Source: Ensifer sp. IC3342 (GTDB lineage: Bacteria > Pseudomonadota > Alphaproteobacteria > Rhizobiales > Rhizobiaceae). From it: a stretch of 64,000 nt of DNA. Numbering within the stretch: position 1 is the first letter of the stretch; each line of letters opens with the position of its first letter. Shown here in pieces: positions 1 to 8,623 of this stretch. The notes below the pieces were generated by a model. It had not been told where the DNA came from and did not search any database. It worked only from the letters and a program-made list of their open reading frames with translations. A program made the translations under genes and the position numbers. Location: assembly GCF_020193655.1 (NCBI RefSeq), contig NZ_JADYVE010000010.1:124001-188000 (forward strand), given 5' to 3'.

Positions 1-1
1 C

Positions 2-634
2 TATATCCGCAAGGGGCATCTGGTGTCGGTGACGCGCGACGATCTGGTCGGGCAATATATCGGTCACACCGCGCCCAAGACCAAGGAGATCCTGAAGAAG
101 GCAATGGGCGGCGTGCTGTTCATCGACGAGGCCTATTACCTCTACCGGCCGGACAACGAGCGCGATTACGGCCAGGAAGCGATCGAGATTTTGCTGCAGG
201 TGATGGAGAACAACCGCGACGACCTGGTGGTCATTCTCGCCGGATACGCCGACCGCATGGACCGGTTTTTCGAGAGCAACCCGGGCTTCCGCTCGCGCAT
301 TGCCCACCATATCGATTTTCCCGACTACGACGACGGGGAGCTCCTGTCGATCGCCGAAGGGATGCTGAGCCGTCAGGGCTATCGCTTTGACGCCAAGGCA
401 ACTGCTATGATGAGCAATTACATCGCGCGGCGCCGGCGCCAGCCGCATTTCGCCAATGCGCGCTCGATCCGCAACGCGCTCGACCGGGCCCGGCTGCGGC
501 AGGCGAACCGCCTGTTCGAGGAAAGCGCCGGGCCCGTCGACGCCGAACAACTGTCGACCATCACGGATCGGGACATTTCCGCAAGCCGCGTGTTCAGCAT
601 GGGTGAACCCAATCATCCGGAGATATCGTCATGA
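2..634 (+). CDS. cbbX: CbbX, rubisco activase (5' end cut by window edge)
   Basis: This is the C-terminal two thirds of the AAA+ ATPase that uses ATP to remodel and reactivate inhibited red-type form I rubisco. The reading frame is open from base 2, so the gene enters from the left and its Walker A motif lies outside the window. Visible are the pore-loop segment [11 protein letters not shown], the Walker B motif [11 protein letters not shown], a sensor-1 segment [14 protein letters not shown] and the arginine-containing NPGFRSRI stretch typical of CbbX. The stop overlaps the rpe start by four bases (ATGA), which indicates a cbb operon. The rubisco genes cbbL and cbbS are expected just upstream but cannot be seen. 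Confidence 0.95.
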   Translation, partial: YIRKGHLVSVTRDDLVGQYIGHTAPKTKEILKKAMGGVLFIDEAYYLYRPDNERDYGQEAIEILLQVMENNRDDLVVILAGYADRMDRFFESNPGFRSRIAHHIDFPDYDDGELLSIAEGMLSRQGYRFDAKATAMMSNYIARRRRQPHFANARSIRNALDRARLRQANRLFEESAGPVDAEQLSTITDRDISASRVFSMGEPNHPEISS

Positions 635-1314
635 GCGAGAAGACCATCATAGCCCCCTCTGTTCTGTCGGCCGATTTCTCGAGGCTCGGCGAAGAGGTCG
701 AGACCGTCTGCCGGGCGGGTGCCGACTGGATCCACCTTGATGTAATGGACGGCCATTTCGTGCCAAACATCACCTTCGGGCCACCAGTTATCAAAGCGAT
801 CCGGAACCGAACGGAAAAAGTGTTCGACTGTCACTTGATGATCGCACCGGTCGACTCGTTTCTCGGTGCCTTCGCCGATGCCGGCTGCGACATTATCACC
901 GTGCATGCCGAAGCAACCACTCACCTCGACAGGTCATTGCAGGCGATCCGCGACCTCGGCTGCAAGGCCGGCGTGTCGCTCAATCCCTCGACGCGGGAGA
1001 ACGTCATCGAATATGTACTGGATCGGCTGGACCTCATACTGCTGATGACGGTCAATCCGGGCTTCGGCGGCCAGGCCTTTATTCCATCCGTCGTCGAAAA
1101 GGTGCGGCGCGTGAAGTCCATGATCGGCAGCCGTCCGATCCACATCGAGATCGACGGCGGCGTGACGCCGGAAACGGCGCCGCTCGTGGCCGCGGCCGGT
1201 GCGGACGTGCTCGTCGCCGGCTCCGCCGTGTTCAAGGGCGGCAGCGAGGCCTACGCGAAAAGCATCGCGGCCATCCGCGCGGCTTCCGATGGCGCCATGA
1301 AAAAAGCGGCGTGA
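631..1314 (+). CDS. rpe: Ribulose-phosphate 3-epimerase
   Basis: It interconverts ribulose 5-phosphate and xylulose 5-phosphate in the Calvin cycle and the pentose phosphate pathway. The 227-residue length is normal. The TIM-barrel signatures are present: [15 protein letters not shown], with metal-binding His and Asp near residues 34-37, the loop VNPGFGGQ near residue 140, and EIDGGV near residue 176. It is translationally coupled to cbbX and so belongs to the cbb operon; in this context it is also called cbbE or ppe. The short tail ending in KKAA is unremarkable. Confidence 0.96.
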   Translation: MSEKTIIAPSVLSADFSRLGEEVETVCRAGADWIHLDVMDGHFVPNITFGPPVIKAIRNRTEKVFDCHLMIAPVDSFLGAFADAGCDIITVHAEATTHLDRSLQAIRDLGCKAGVSLNPSTRENVIEYVLDRLDLILLMTVNPGFGGQAFIPSVVEKVRRVKSMIGSRPIHIEIDGGVTPETAPLVAAAGADVLVAGSAVFKGGSEAYAKSIAAIRAASDGAMKKAA

Positions 1315-1317
1315 ACC

Positions 1318-1884
1318 ATGGCCGCTACCCCTCCCGTCTGTGAATTCGGCTGGCCGGCGGTCGACGCCAGGCTTCCCGGCGTCGATGGCGCCACCCACTC
1401 GATATTCGATCAGGCCGGCCCGAAGGGGCTGGTCGTTGCCTTCATCTGCAATCACTGCCCCTATGTGAAAGCGGTCATCGCGCGGATCGTTCGGGACGCG
1501 GTCGGCCTCAGGACTCACGGTGTCGGCTTCGTGGCGATCAGCGCCAATGACGCCGATACTTATCCGGAGGACTCGTTCGACAACATGAAGCGCTTCGCTT
1601 CGCAAAACGCCCTGCCCTTCCCCTATCTCTACGACGAGGACCAATCCGTCGCCAAAGCCTACGGCGCCTTCTGCACGCCGGACTTCTTCGGCTTCAACAA
1701 GGATATGAAGCTGCAATATCGCGGCCGACTGGACGCTTCGCGCAAGGAGATCGGCCCCGCCGATCTGAGGCGCGATCTTTACGAGGCAATGGTCATGGTC
1801 GCGCTGTTCGGCAAAGGACCGGCGGAACAGCAGCCCTCGATCGGCTGCTCCATCAAATGGAAAGTTTCGCCGTATCAGGTCTGA
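1318..1884 (+). CDS. Thioredoxin-family protein
   Basis: This 188-residue protein has an AhpC/TSA (TlpA-like) thioredoxin fold with the redox motif CNHCPYV near residue 45. A longer C-N-H-C spacing replaces the classical CGPC; this variant is common in cytosolic thioredoxin-like proteins that sit beside cbb genes. There is no signal peptide. It starts three bases after the rpe stop and is the last gene of the cbb operon in view. A role in thiol redox control of Calvin-cycle enzymes is inference only; the substrate cannot be read from the sequence. Confidence 0.8.
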   Translation: MAATPPVCEFGWPAVDARLPGVDGATHSIFDQAGPKGLVVAFICNHCPYVKAVIARIVRDAVGLRTHGVGFVAISANDADTYPEDSFDNMKRFASQNALPFPYLYDEDQSVAKAYGAFCTPDFFGFNKDMKLQYRGRLDASRKEIGPADLRRDLYEAMVMVALFGKGPAEQQPSIGCSIKWKVSPYQV

Positions 1885-1972
1885 ATAGCTGTTCCATTGG
1901 TTCCTCTGGGCGGGGTACCCCGACAACGAGCGCTTTCCCGATCTTCGCCGCGCATCGACTCCGAAGGCACAA

Positions 1973-2044
1973 AACGCCTCAGACCCCACCCGTGGGAGAG
2001 CTTCCTGGAGGAGGCAAACGGGCGGGGTCCGAGGGAGGAGGCGT
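1973..2044. repeat. Long imperfect inverted repeat between convergent genes
   Basis: The left arm is AACGCCTC followed by AGACCCCACCCG (1973-1992). The right arm (2019-2044) reads as its complement with one base change and an extra seven bases. It lies between the convergent thioredoxin-like gene and gfa. A stem of about 19 pairs could end transcription from both sides, although there is no clear T-tract. It could instead be a decayed palindromic repeat element. Confidence 0.5.
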
Positions 2045-2056
2045 TGGGCTCTCTTG

Positions 2057-2626
2057 TCAGGCCGGCAGGGCGCCGGACTGTTTGGCGATATGTGTCGCGA
2101 TTGCGTCCATCAGCGCCGGGGACAAGCAGTCGTAGGGCTGCAGGCCAAGTTCCGTCAGGCGTGCGCGTATTTCTGGCATCCTGTCGGGGTTGACGCCGCT
2201 TTCGATGACCGAGGAAACGAAGGCTGCGAACTGCGGCGGCGACCAGCCCGTCTCGTCGCTGAGCTCGGTGTGAACGAAATCGAGGCCGTAGAAGGGATGC
2301 TTGGTGTTCTCGATCCGGCCATACATGTGCGTGCCGCAATCCTTGCAGGCGTAACGCTGGATCGTTGCGCTTGGATCGACGACCTGCAGCTTTTCCGAAC
2401 CTGAGGCGACATTCACCTTGTCGCGACTGACGACGGCGATCTGTGCGAAGATCGCGCCGTTCGGCTTCCAACACTTGGTGCAGCCGCAGGCATGGTTGTG
2501 CGCCGTCTGCGCGCCGATTTCAACGGTCACCGGATTGGTAGCGCATTTGCATTTCAGCGTGCCGCCCTGAAAGTCCGGACTGGCCGGCGGAAAGCCGTTG
2601 TCGATCGACGGATGTAGCTTAAGCAT
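2057..2626 (-). CDS. gfa: Glutathione-dependent formaldehyde-activating enzyme-like protein (GFA family)
   Basis: GFA-family proteins were described as speeding the condensation of formaldehyde with glutathione to S-hydroxymethylglutathione, the substrate of the formaldehyde dehydrogenase at 13401-14528. All zinc-site cysteine motifs are present: KCKC near residue 24, CGCTKC near residue 48 and CKDC near residue 96. I chose the ATG at 2626 because GAGAGGAGG lies just upstream and the family homology begins there; the open frame continues further upstream without coding character. The 189-residue length fits the family. It stands apart from fghA and the dehydrogenase but in the same C1 region. 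Confidence 0.9.
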   Translation of the reverse strand: MLKLHPSIDNGFPPASPDFQGGTLKCKCATNPVTVEIGAQTAHNHACGCTKCWKPNGAIFAQIAVVSRDKVNVASGSEKLQVVDPSATIQRYACKDCGTHMYGRIENTKHPFYGLDFVHTELSDETGWSPPQFAAFVSSVIESGVNPDRMPEIRARLTELGLQPYDCLSPALMDAIATHIAKQSGALPA

Positions 2627-2798
2627 TTGTTCCTCCTCTCTCTTGAACGTCTTCAGGTCCTTCCCGAGAAAGCAGGATCGAGGCAAATGCCGTCGGCGGC
2701 AATATAGCGGAAAGTGTCGGTTTTCGGCGTCGACCTCCTGGAAACTGGCTTCGTCGAGAGTCTTGTGCGATCCGTAGCTATCGCTGACATGGCTCATC

Positions 2799-3446
2799 TC
2801 AAGCCCTGTCCTGATGCATCCCCCTGGAGAGCAACGTCGATGTTGTTGCCAAGTCGCTCGCAATCGTCGCCGGTCTCCCGGCAAGGCGCAGGCACCGCCG
2901 GGCCAGCCGCTGCGCCTCGCTCTCCGAATGGGTCACGAGAATGACGGCAGGACCGGTTTCGGCGATCAACGCCTCGGTCAAGGCCAACATTTCCTCGGCG
3001 GTTCTCGGATCGAGAGACACATAAGGCTCGTCCATCACGAGAAGGTCGGGCCGGCCGGCAAAGGCGCGCGCCAGCGCCAGCCGCCGCTGCTGGCCGAGCG
3101 AAAGCTGGCCGGGAAAGAGCCGCGCCTTGTCGACGATGCCCACCCGCTCCAGTGCCGAAAGCGCCGCTTCCGTCCCGAGTTGCGGATGCACCAAGGTCAG
3201 GTTCTCAACGGCGCTGCGCCACGGAAGGAGAACGGGCTCCTGAAACACCATGCCGATCTTGTCGGGGCGGATGATCTCGCCCTCGAAAGCCGGATCGATG
3301 CCGGCGATCAGCCTCAGCAGTGTCGACTTGCCTATCCCCGACGCGCCGAGAATGGCGATTGTCTCGCTGGCGTCCATCGTGAAACGGATGTCGCGCAGGA
3401 TCTCCTCCCCGCCGAATGCCTTTCGTCGGATATCGACCTTGATCAT
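2799..3446 (-). CDS. ABC transporter ATP-binding protein, NitT/TauT type
   Basis: This is the cytoplasmic ATPase (215 residues) of an importer formed with the next two genes. Walker A is GASGIGKST, the Q-loop segment is [11 protein letters not shown], the signature is LSLGQQRR and Walker B is [12 protein letters not shown]. The start at 3446 overlaps the permease stop by four bases, so the longer upstream open frame is not used. Substrate specificity cannot be read from the sequence. Because it sits among PQQ/XoxF accessory genes, a role in importing lanthanide or another methanol-oxidation need is a hypothesis, by analogy with the lutAEF transporter of Methylorubrum. Confidence 0.88.
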   Translation of the reverse strand: MIKVDIRRKAFGGEEILRDIRFTMDASETIAILGASGIGKSTLLRLIAGIDPAFEGEIIRPDKIGMVFQEPVLLPWRSAVENLTLVHPQLGTEAALSALERVGIVDKARLFPGQLSLGQQRRLALARAFAGRPDLLVMDEPYVSLDPRTAEEMLALTEALIAETGPAVILVTHSESEAQRLARRCLRLAGRPATIASDLATTSTLLSRGMHQDRA

Positions 3447-4204
3447 ACCGTCCTCCAGCGCCGGATCCGGCGTTCGGACGGCTGCAGGAGCAGCGCCTCG
3501 ACCAGCAGCATCACGCCGATGAAGGAAAGCGCGTAGACCAGCACCATGGCCACATCGAAAAGCTGGAAATAGAAATGGATCTGGAAACCGATGCCACTGG
3601 AGCGGCCGAGAAACTCGACCACCAGCACGATCTTCCATATCACCGCAATGCCGGAGCGAGCGGCGCCGGCGATGAAAGGCGCAAGTTGCGGCATGACCAC
3701 ATGGCGCAGCCTTGCCAGCGGCCGCATGCGGTAGACCTTGGCCATCGCGTCAAGATTCGAGTCGAGCGCCCGTGCCCCCTCGCGCAGGATCGTGGCGACG
3801 TTCGGAATCTTGTTGAGCACCACGGCAATGATTGCAGCGGTCTCGTTGAGCCCGATCCAGAGATAGCACAGCACGATGAGCACGAGGGCCGGCAGATTGA
3901 GGAACACCACAAGCCACGGATCGAGCCATTGGTCGACCGCGGGAATGCGCCCCATCAGAAAGCCGAGCGCCGCGCCGATGGCCATAGCCGGCACGAAGGC
4001 GCAAACCACACGCCACAGCGTCATGCCCAGGTGATAGGGCAAAACCCCGGAAGCAGCGGCTTCGGCAAAAGGCGCCAACAGCGCCCAAGGCTGAGGCAGG
4101 ACGGACGCGTCCGCCGTCAGTTTAGCCGCCACGATCCAGAGCAGCAGAAGGAGCCCTGGTGAAGATGCGCGCACCAGCGCAGGGCGTTGCAGCGTCTTAC
4201 TCAA
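3443..4204 (-). CDS. ABC transporter permease, SsuC/TauC type
   Basis: This inner-membrane subunit has 253 residues and about six hydrophobic segments. The cytoplasmic coupling region lies around residues 185-200 (AARSGIAVIWKIVL). It is coupled to the ATPase gene by a 4-base overlap, and its own start overlaps the end of the binding-protein gene by 8 bases. The order binding protein, permease, ATPase on the minus strand makes a compact three-gene transporter operon. The family usually imports sulfonates, nitrate, thiamine precursors or similar small ligands; the substrate is unknown here. Confidence 0.87.
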   Translation of the reverse strand: MSKTLQRPALVRASSPGLLLLLWIVAAKLTADASVLPQPWALLAPFAEAAASGVLPYHLGMTLWRVVCAFVPAMAIGAALGFLMGRIPAVDQWLDPWLVVFLNLPALVLIVLCYLWIGLNETAAIIAVVLNKIPNVATILREGARALDSNLDAMAKVYRMRPLARLRHVVMPQLAPFIAGAARSGIAVIWKIVLVVEFLGRSSGIGFQIHFYFQLFDVAMVLVYALSFIGVMLLVEALLLQPSERRIRRWRTV

Positions 4205-5168
4205 GGCGCAGGAACAACCCGCTGGGCAGGCTTGTCGCCTTGCCTACGAGCTCCGCTCCGCCGAGATTCGCCATCAGCCGCAAGAACCGGTCGGCGGCGG
4301 CCTCGTCGATCGGCTTGCCGCTCGGGATTCCGGCGCGATAGCCGTCGCGCAGCGCAATGAATTCCGAGTCGTTTCCAGCATTCATCTGGTCTCGCAAACC
4401 CTCCCACACCTCGTCATCATCGCGTAGAAGATCCTTGGCCGTGCGCGATGCCGTATAGAGACCCTTCACGATGTCTGGATGGGCCGCGGCATACTCGCCC
4501 TTCAACACATAGCCGAGAAGCGGCGTGTCCGGGTCAAGCTTGAGCGCCGCTGCGGCATCGGAGACGGAGATCAGCTCGCGCATGCCCTTTGTCTGCATCT
4601 TCGCGAGAAAGTGCCAGAAATTGATCGCACCCGCCGTCTCGCCGGAAAGGGCTGACTTGAAGATCAGCGGCGGCGCTCCGAACACCTGCTCGGTTTCTGC
4701 GGCGAGATCCATGCCATGTTGCTGCTTGGCATAGGCCCGCAGGATCAGCCAGCTCTTGTCAAGCGGTCCGCCGGCAATGCCGATCTTCTTGCCGGCAAGC
4801 TCCGGCAGCGCCTCGATGCCGCTGTCGTCCTTGACCACCAGCCCGCCGACCGCCCGCGAATAGGGGATAAAAACATAATCCTTGCCGCTGGCACGCTGGT
4901 TGGCAACCCAAATCCAGTCGGCCACTACGGTGTCGGCCTCGCCGCCTTCGAAGGCGACGCGCGTCGCCCCGTTGTCCGCATAGTCCTGGACCTTGAGCTC
5001 GAAGCCGTTCGTGCGGTCGAGCTCGTGGGTCTTGATGGTGGAAATCTCCCAGTTGACGGTGCCCGAGGCGAGCATGGCTGCGCGCAATTGCGGCAGCTCC
5101 TCGGCCACGGCAGCCGCCGGCGCGAGCGCGAAAAGACACGCCGCCAGAAAGCGTTTCAAAACCTTCAT
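4197..5168 (-). CDS. ABC transporter periplasmic substrate-binding protein (NMT1/TauA-like)
   Basis: This 323-residue protein has a signal peptide (MKVLKRF then a hydrophobic core, probable cleavage after AVAEE). The rest resembles NitT/TauT-type binding proteins: an early strand giving LPQLRAAMLASGTVNWE, a GEADTVVADWIWVANQ segment, and GKKIGIAGGPLDKS. It delivers ligand to the permease immediately downstream. It is the first gene of the transporter trio, but 127 bases separate it from the small exported protein gene upstream on the same strand, so all could be one long transcript starting before 7944. The ligand is unknown. Confidence 0.85.
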   Translation of the reverse strand: MKVLKRFLAACLFALAPAAAVAEELPQLRAAMLASGTVNWEISTIKTHELDRTNGFELKVQDYADNGATRVAFEGGEADTVVADWIWVANQRASGKDYVFIPYSRAVGGLVVKDDSGIEALPELAGKKIGIAGGPLDKSWLILRAYAKQQHGMDLAAETEQVFGAPPLIFKSALSGETAGAINFWHFLAKMQTKGMRELISVSDAAAALKLDPDTPLLGYVLKGEYAAAHPDIVKGLYTASRTAKDLLRDDDEVWEGLRDQMNAGNDSEFIALRDGYRAGIPSGKPIDEAAADRFLRLMANLGGAELVGKATSLPSGLFLRLE

Positions 5169-5295
5169 TGCTTTTCCTCCCCTGCCGCCTTCGCTTTTGC
5201 GTTACCGGCTCCAATGGACTTACAGCACTGAGGTCCCATAAGGTATTGGACGTTGGTGCAGCATGCATCGTCGAGCTTAAGCTTGTGCAGCCGGC

Positions 5296-5739
5296 TCACT
5301 GAATGGAAATCAGCACCTTCTGGCTGTCGCCTGTGATGTCCGGAATTTTCATCTCGTAGCTGCCCGGCTTTACAGCGATAAACGACAGCGTCGCCGTGCC
5401 TGCCTCGTCGAATTCGAGGCTGTCGACCGCCATGGGGCGCACTTCTATGCCGTTGATGACGATCTCGTTCATCCAGATCGCACGAAAGAACGGCGCGCCG
5501 GTGAGTGCCAGTTCTGCCGACCCGTCCGCGGTGATGCGCATTTCGTAGTAGGCGCCGGACTGCAGCGTAACGGGCCCCTTGCCCAGCGGCTTGCCGGCAC
5601 TGAGCGTGATCTCGATAGGCTCGCCCCGGTTGCATTTGGCGAGCAATCCGGCAAAGCCGAACTCGCCACAAAGCGGCGCAGCAATGCCCGGGGTGGCCAG
5701 ACCGAGCCCGGTCAGCGCGACGAAAATCAATCTACGCAC
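5296..5739 (-). CDS. Small exported protein of the PQQ/XoxF cluster, unknown function
   Basis: I prefer the GTG start at 5739 because a GGGAGG ribosome site lies nine bases upstream and a signal peptide then begins directly (VRRLIFVALTG to GIAA). The mature part is about 125 residues, predicted beta-rich, with two cysteines near its start (PLCGEF and AKCNRG), no heme motif and no histidine cluster. It ends in a PGSYEMKIPDITG stretch that recalls cupredoxin-like folds, but copper ligands are absent. I do not recognise a named family. Its place between the transporter and the beta-propeller gene suggests a periplasmic helper of methanol oxidation or metal uptake. Confidence 0.7.
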   Translation of the reverse strand: MRRLIFVALTGLGLATPGIAAPLCGEFGFAGLLAKCNRGEPIEITLSAGKPLGKGPVTLQSGAYYEMRITADGSAELALTGAPFFRAIWMNEIVINGIEVRPMAVDSLEFDEAGTATLSFIAVKPGSYEMKIPDITGDSQKVLISIQ

Positions 5740-5780
5740 GATGAAAATCCTCCCAATATGTCTTTCGGCATTGCACCCGC

Positions 5781-6755
5781 TCAATTCGGGGCGACTACGA
5801 CCCCCCAGGGCTGCTCGCCGACTTGAACCGAGCGGATCACCGTTTCCTCCTTGACATCGATGACGCTGACGTCGTTGGAATTGCCGTTCGTGGTGATCAG
5901 GAACTCCTCGTCCGGGGTGAATGCCATCTGCCAGACGCGTTGCCCGACAAGCAGGTAATCGAGAACTTCGTCCTTCGCGGCGTCGATGACCGCGACCCGG
6001 TTAGCCGGGCCAAGCGCCACGAATACGCGGGAGCCGTCCTTGGTCGCCTTGACGCCTACAGGCTGCAACCATTCCGGGAGAATGCCCGGTACGGCAAAGC
6101 CAATCTTCTTGGCGATCGCCGGCTCGGACGCCGTAAGGTCGATCACCGAAACGGTGCCGCCGATTTCGGAGCTGACATAGAGTTTCTTGCCGTCGGCCGT
6201 GAATTCTGCATAGCGCGGACGCTGGTCCACTCGTACGTTGTGCACGATCTCGTAGGTGGAGGCGTTGATGAAATGCGCCATATTGGTCGTCTCGGAGGTG
6301 TTGATGATGGTCTTTGCATCCGGGCTGACCGCAACGCCTTCCGGTTCCACGCCGACGGGTATTTCGGCCAGCACCTGGCGCGTCTTGACGTCCACGACGG
6401 TCACCAGATTGTCGTCCTCGTTGGCGACGTAGAGCGGATTGCCTGAGGGATCGAGCGCGAAAAGTTCCGGATCGGGGCCTGACGGCAGCGTATGCAGTTC
6501 CTTGTAGGTTTCGGGATCGAACACCCGGACGGTATCGTCGTCCGAAGCACAGACGTAGAGCTCCTTGCCATCCGGACTGATTGTGATGCCGCGCGGCCTG
6601 TTGCCGGCCGGAAAAGTGGCGATCACCTCCCAGCTTTGGCTATCGAGCACGGTCACGTTATTGCTGCGTTCATTGGTCACGAAGACCTTGTTGGCCTCAG
6701 CGGGACCAGCAAACATCAGAACGGCTGACAGAAGCGCCACTGCGGATCTCAGCAT
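5781..6755 (-). CDS. PQQ-associated YVTN beta-propeller protein
   Basis: This exported protein of 324 residues has a signal peptide (MLRSAVALLSAVLMFAGPAEA) followed by repeated YVTN/NHL-type blades, for example KVFVTNERSNNVTVLD, KELYVCASDDDTVRVFD and PLYVANEDDNLVTVVD. Such propellers recur beside PQQ-dependent alcohol dehydrogenases, but their exact role is unsettled. The start at 6755 has GGAGG six bases upstream. Only one base separates it from the gene before it, so the two are translationally linked. Scaffold or ligand-binding functions in the periplasm are possible. Confidence 0.85.
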   Translation of the reverse strand: MLRSAVALLSAVLMFAGPAEANKVFVTNERSNNVTVLDSQSWEVIATFPAGNRPRGITISPDGKELYVCASDDDTVRVFDPETYKELHTLPSGPDPELFALDPSGNPLYVANEDDNLVTVVDVKTRQVLAEIPVGVEPEGVAVSPDAKTIINTSETTNMAHFINASTYEIVHNVRVDQRPRYAEFTADGKKLYVSSEIGGTVSVIDLTASEPAIAKKIGFAVPGILPEWLQPVGVKATKDGSRVFVALGPANRVAVIDAAKDEVLDYLLVGQRVWQMAFTPDEEFLITTNGNSNDVSVIDVKEETVIRSVQVGEQPWGVVVAPN

Positions 6756-6756
6756 T

Positions 6757-7944
6757 CTATCCTCCGAAGACGTGACAGGCGGTTTCGGGTGCATCGATAC
6801 CCAGCGTGTCGAGCGGTGAATTCTGGTGCAGGTAACCGTCCTGCGGCGAAACGGACACCGTTACTCGGCCGTCGGTCAAAAGGATCGGCTGGCGCAGTTG
6901 CCCGTTCCAGGGACGGAAGGTCAGCTTCTGGCCCTTGAACGCAGCCAGTTCGAAATCCGCCGAAAGGGCGTAGGCCCGCACGGACGCCGGATCGGTCTTG
7001 CCGGACTGCATCACGGCCTCGCCGATCACGCGCATGGCAAGCCAGGTCTGATAGTCTTCCTCGCGCATGCCGCGGCCGGTCAGTTTTTCGAAACGGCGCT
7101 GGAACTGCGTCGCGCCCCAGGCTTCCTGGGCGGCATGCCAAGACACCGGGCGAAGGCCCGCGGATCCTGCCACAGGCCTCGGATCCCAAGAGTGATATGG
7201 CAAGTAGGGTGCGAAGACACCGGCCTCGTCGGCCGCAATGATCACGTCGTAATCCTCGGCGTCCTGGGTAAATACGGGGATCTGCTTTTGCACCATGACA
7301 TGGCCGGTATCCGTGCGCCGGGCGCCGCCCGTATCGACGAACTCGCGCTCCTCGACGATCGTGGCGCCGAACTTGGCGGCCGATTTGCGATAGTTTTCTG
7401 CCAGAAGCGTGTCTTCCGGATGCGAGCCGCGGATCAACAGGATACGCGGCCATTTCTTCCACATGAGGAACTGGATAACGCTATCGCTGAGCATGGAGCG
7501 GCTCGGCGAAACATGCAGCACGTTGGCGCGGCAGTCTACGTCGCGCAGCGTCTCGTCACGAGCGCCTGCATTCAAAAGCAGCACCTCGGCCCCTGCCCGG
7601 TCTGACAGCGCCTTCAGGATGTCGCCTTCGGCGATCACCGTGATCAAGCCGAAGCCTTCGGCTTTCAGTGTATCCAGTGCTGCCGCCGCCTTATCTGGTG
7701 CAACCGCCTGCGTTCTCAGCGTGTAGTCCGTGTCCGTGAAGGCGCCGGTCGTCCGATTGTCCTCGTTGCCCAGCATGGCGCCGGCAAAACCCAGATCGGC
7801 AGGCGGCGCGTCGAGCCGCGAAATCGGCGGGCCGACCACGCGATCGATCCTGAGCACGGCAGCCTTCACCTCCATTGCCCGCAAAGGGAGCGCAACAAGC
7901 ATCGCTGCACAAAAAACGGCAAGCGCAAGCCGTGGATCGGACAT
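6757..7944 (-). CDS. PQQ dehydrogenase-associated ABC substrate-binding-like protein
   Basis: This 395-residue exported protein has a short signal peptide ending near PLRA and then a two-lobed type-I binding-protein fold with ABC-type branched-chain receptor character. A segment such as WPRILLIRGSHPEDTLLAENYRKSA marks the lobe crossover. It matches proteins that occur with PQQ-dependent alcohol dehydrogenase systems. No cognate permease of its class lies beside it; the adjacent transporter is of NitT type with its own receptor. It is the first gene of the leftward accessory operon and diverges from the gene at 8069. Confidence 0.8.
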   Translation of the reverse strand: MSDPRLALAVFCAAMLVALPLRAMEVKAAVLRIDRVVGPPISRLDAPPADLGFAGAMLGNEDNRTTGAFTDTDYTLRTQAVAPDKAAAALDTLKAEGFGLITVIAEGDILKALSDRAGAEVLLLNAGARDETLRDVDCRANVLHVSPSRSMLSDSVIQFLMWKKWPRILLIRGSHPEDTLLAENYRKSAAKFGATIVEEREFVDTGGARRTDTGHVMVQKQIPVFTQDAEDYDVIIAADEAGVFAPYLPYHSWDPRPVAGSAGLRPVSWHAAQEAWGATQFQRRFEKLTGRGMREEDYQTWLAMRVIGEAVMQSGKTDPASVRAYALSADFELAAFKGQKLTFRPWNGQLRQPILLTDGRVTVSVSPQDGYLHQNSPLDTLGIDAPETACHVFGG

Positions 7945-8068
7945 TACCGGAACGACCTCCCAATCTTCCTGACAATCCCTTTGAGGAGGAGATTAACAGC
8001 GCAGTTTTTGTTGCAGAACCGATACTTAAGGAGCGTAGTTTAGCAAAATGCCTGTGCTGGGCTGAGCC

Positions 8069-8578
8069 ATGCAACGCGTCGTGATAGCGCTCATCCTGGC
8101 CTTGTGGCCCACATTCGCCATGGCCGGGCTGGACAAGCCATTGATGCCGGCTGCCAAGGTGGCGTTTCTCGGTATGACCTTCATCGATCTGTCGACGGAG
8201 GGTGCCTACAACGGTGTGCGCGCCGACGAAACGGCGCGCCTCGAGCTGTTGGAGGGGGCCGCGCGCGACCGGTTCGTGGCGGAAGGTTTCGTCATCCTCT
8301 CCAATGACCGCTTGGCGACCGATCTCGCCAACACGGTAAACCCCGCCAACTGCTACGGCTGCGACGTGCGCATGGCCGCCCGGCTCGGTGCCGACTATGT
8401 GCTGGTTGGCGAAGTGCGGAAGGTATCCAACCTCATCCTGTCGATAAGCCTGGTGCTGCGCGACGTCCGCTCCGGCGAGATGCTGCGCGGCCTTGCGGTC
8501 GACATTCGTTCGAATACCGACGACAGCTGGCTACGCGGCCTTCGTTACATTCTGAAAAACCACGTCTTCAAAACGTGA
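8069..8578 (+). CDS. Exported DUF2380/DUF3280-like protein
   Basis: This 169-residue protein has a signal peptide (MQRVVIALILALWPTFAMA). It continues as an alpha/beta domain with the conserved layout VAFLGMTFIDLS, a CYGCDVRMAARLGADYVLVGEV segment and a C-terminal DDSWLRGLRYILKNHV, which matches the DUF2380/DUF3280 group found with PQQ methanol clusters. The Cys-Tyr-Gly-Cys pair near residue 92 could form a disulfide. It is divergent from the accessory operon across 124 bases and convergent with the xoxJ-like gene, with 45 bases between the stops. The function is unknown. Confidence 0.72.
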   Translation: MQRVVIALILALWPTFAMAGLDKPLMPAAKVAFLGMTFIDLSTEGAYNGVRADETARLELLEGAARDRFVAEGFVILSNDRLATDLANTVNPANCYGCDVRMAARLGADYVLVGEVRKVSNLILSISLVLRDVRSGEMLRGLAVDIRSNTDDSWLRGLRYILKNHVFKT

Positions 8579-8623
8579 GGCCGGCAGCCGTCGAGGCCGC
8601 AGGAACAGGAAAGCTGCGGACGA

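Noticed and set aside
934..1989. 351-residue open frame on the minus strand
   Set aside because: It runs antisense through rpe and the thioredoxin-like gene, is Arg/Gly/His-rich, has no ribosome site and matches no family; it is a by-product of high GC.
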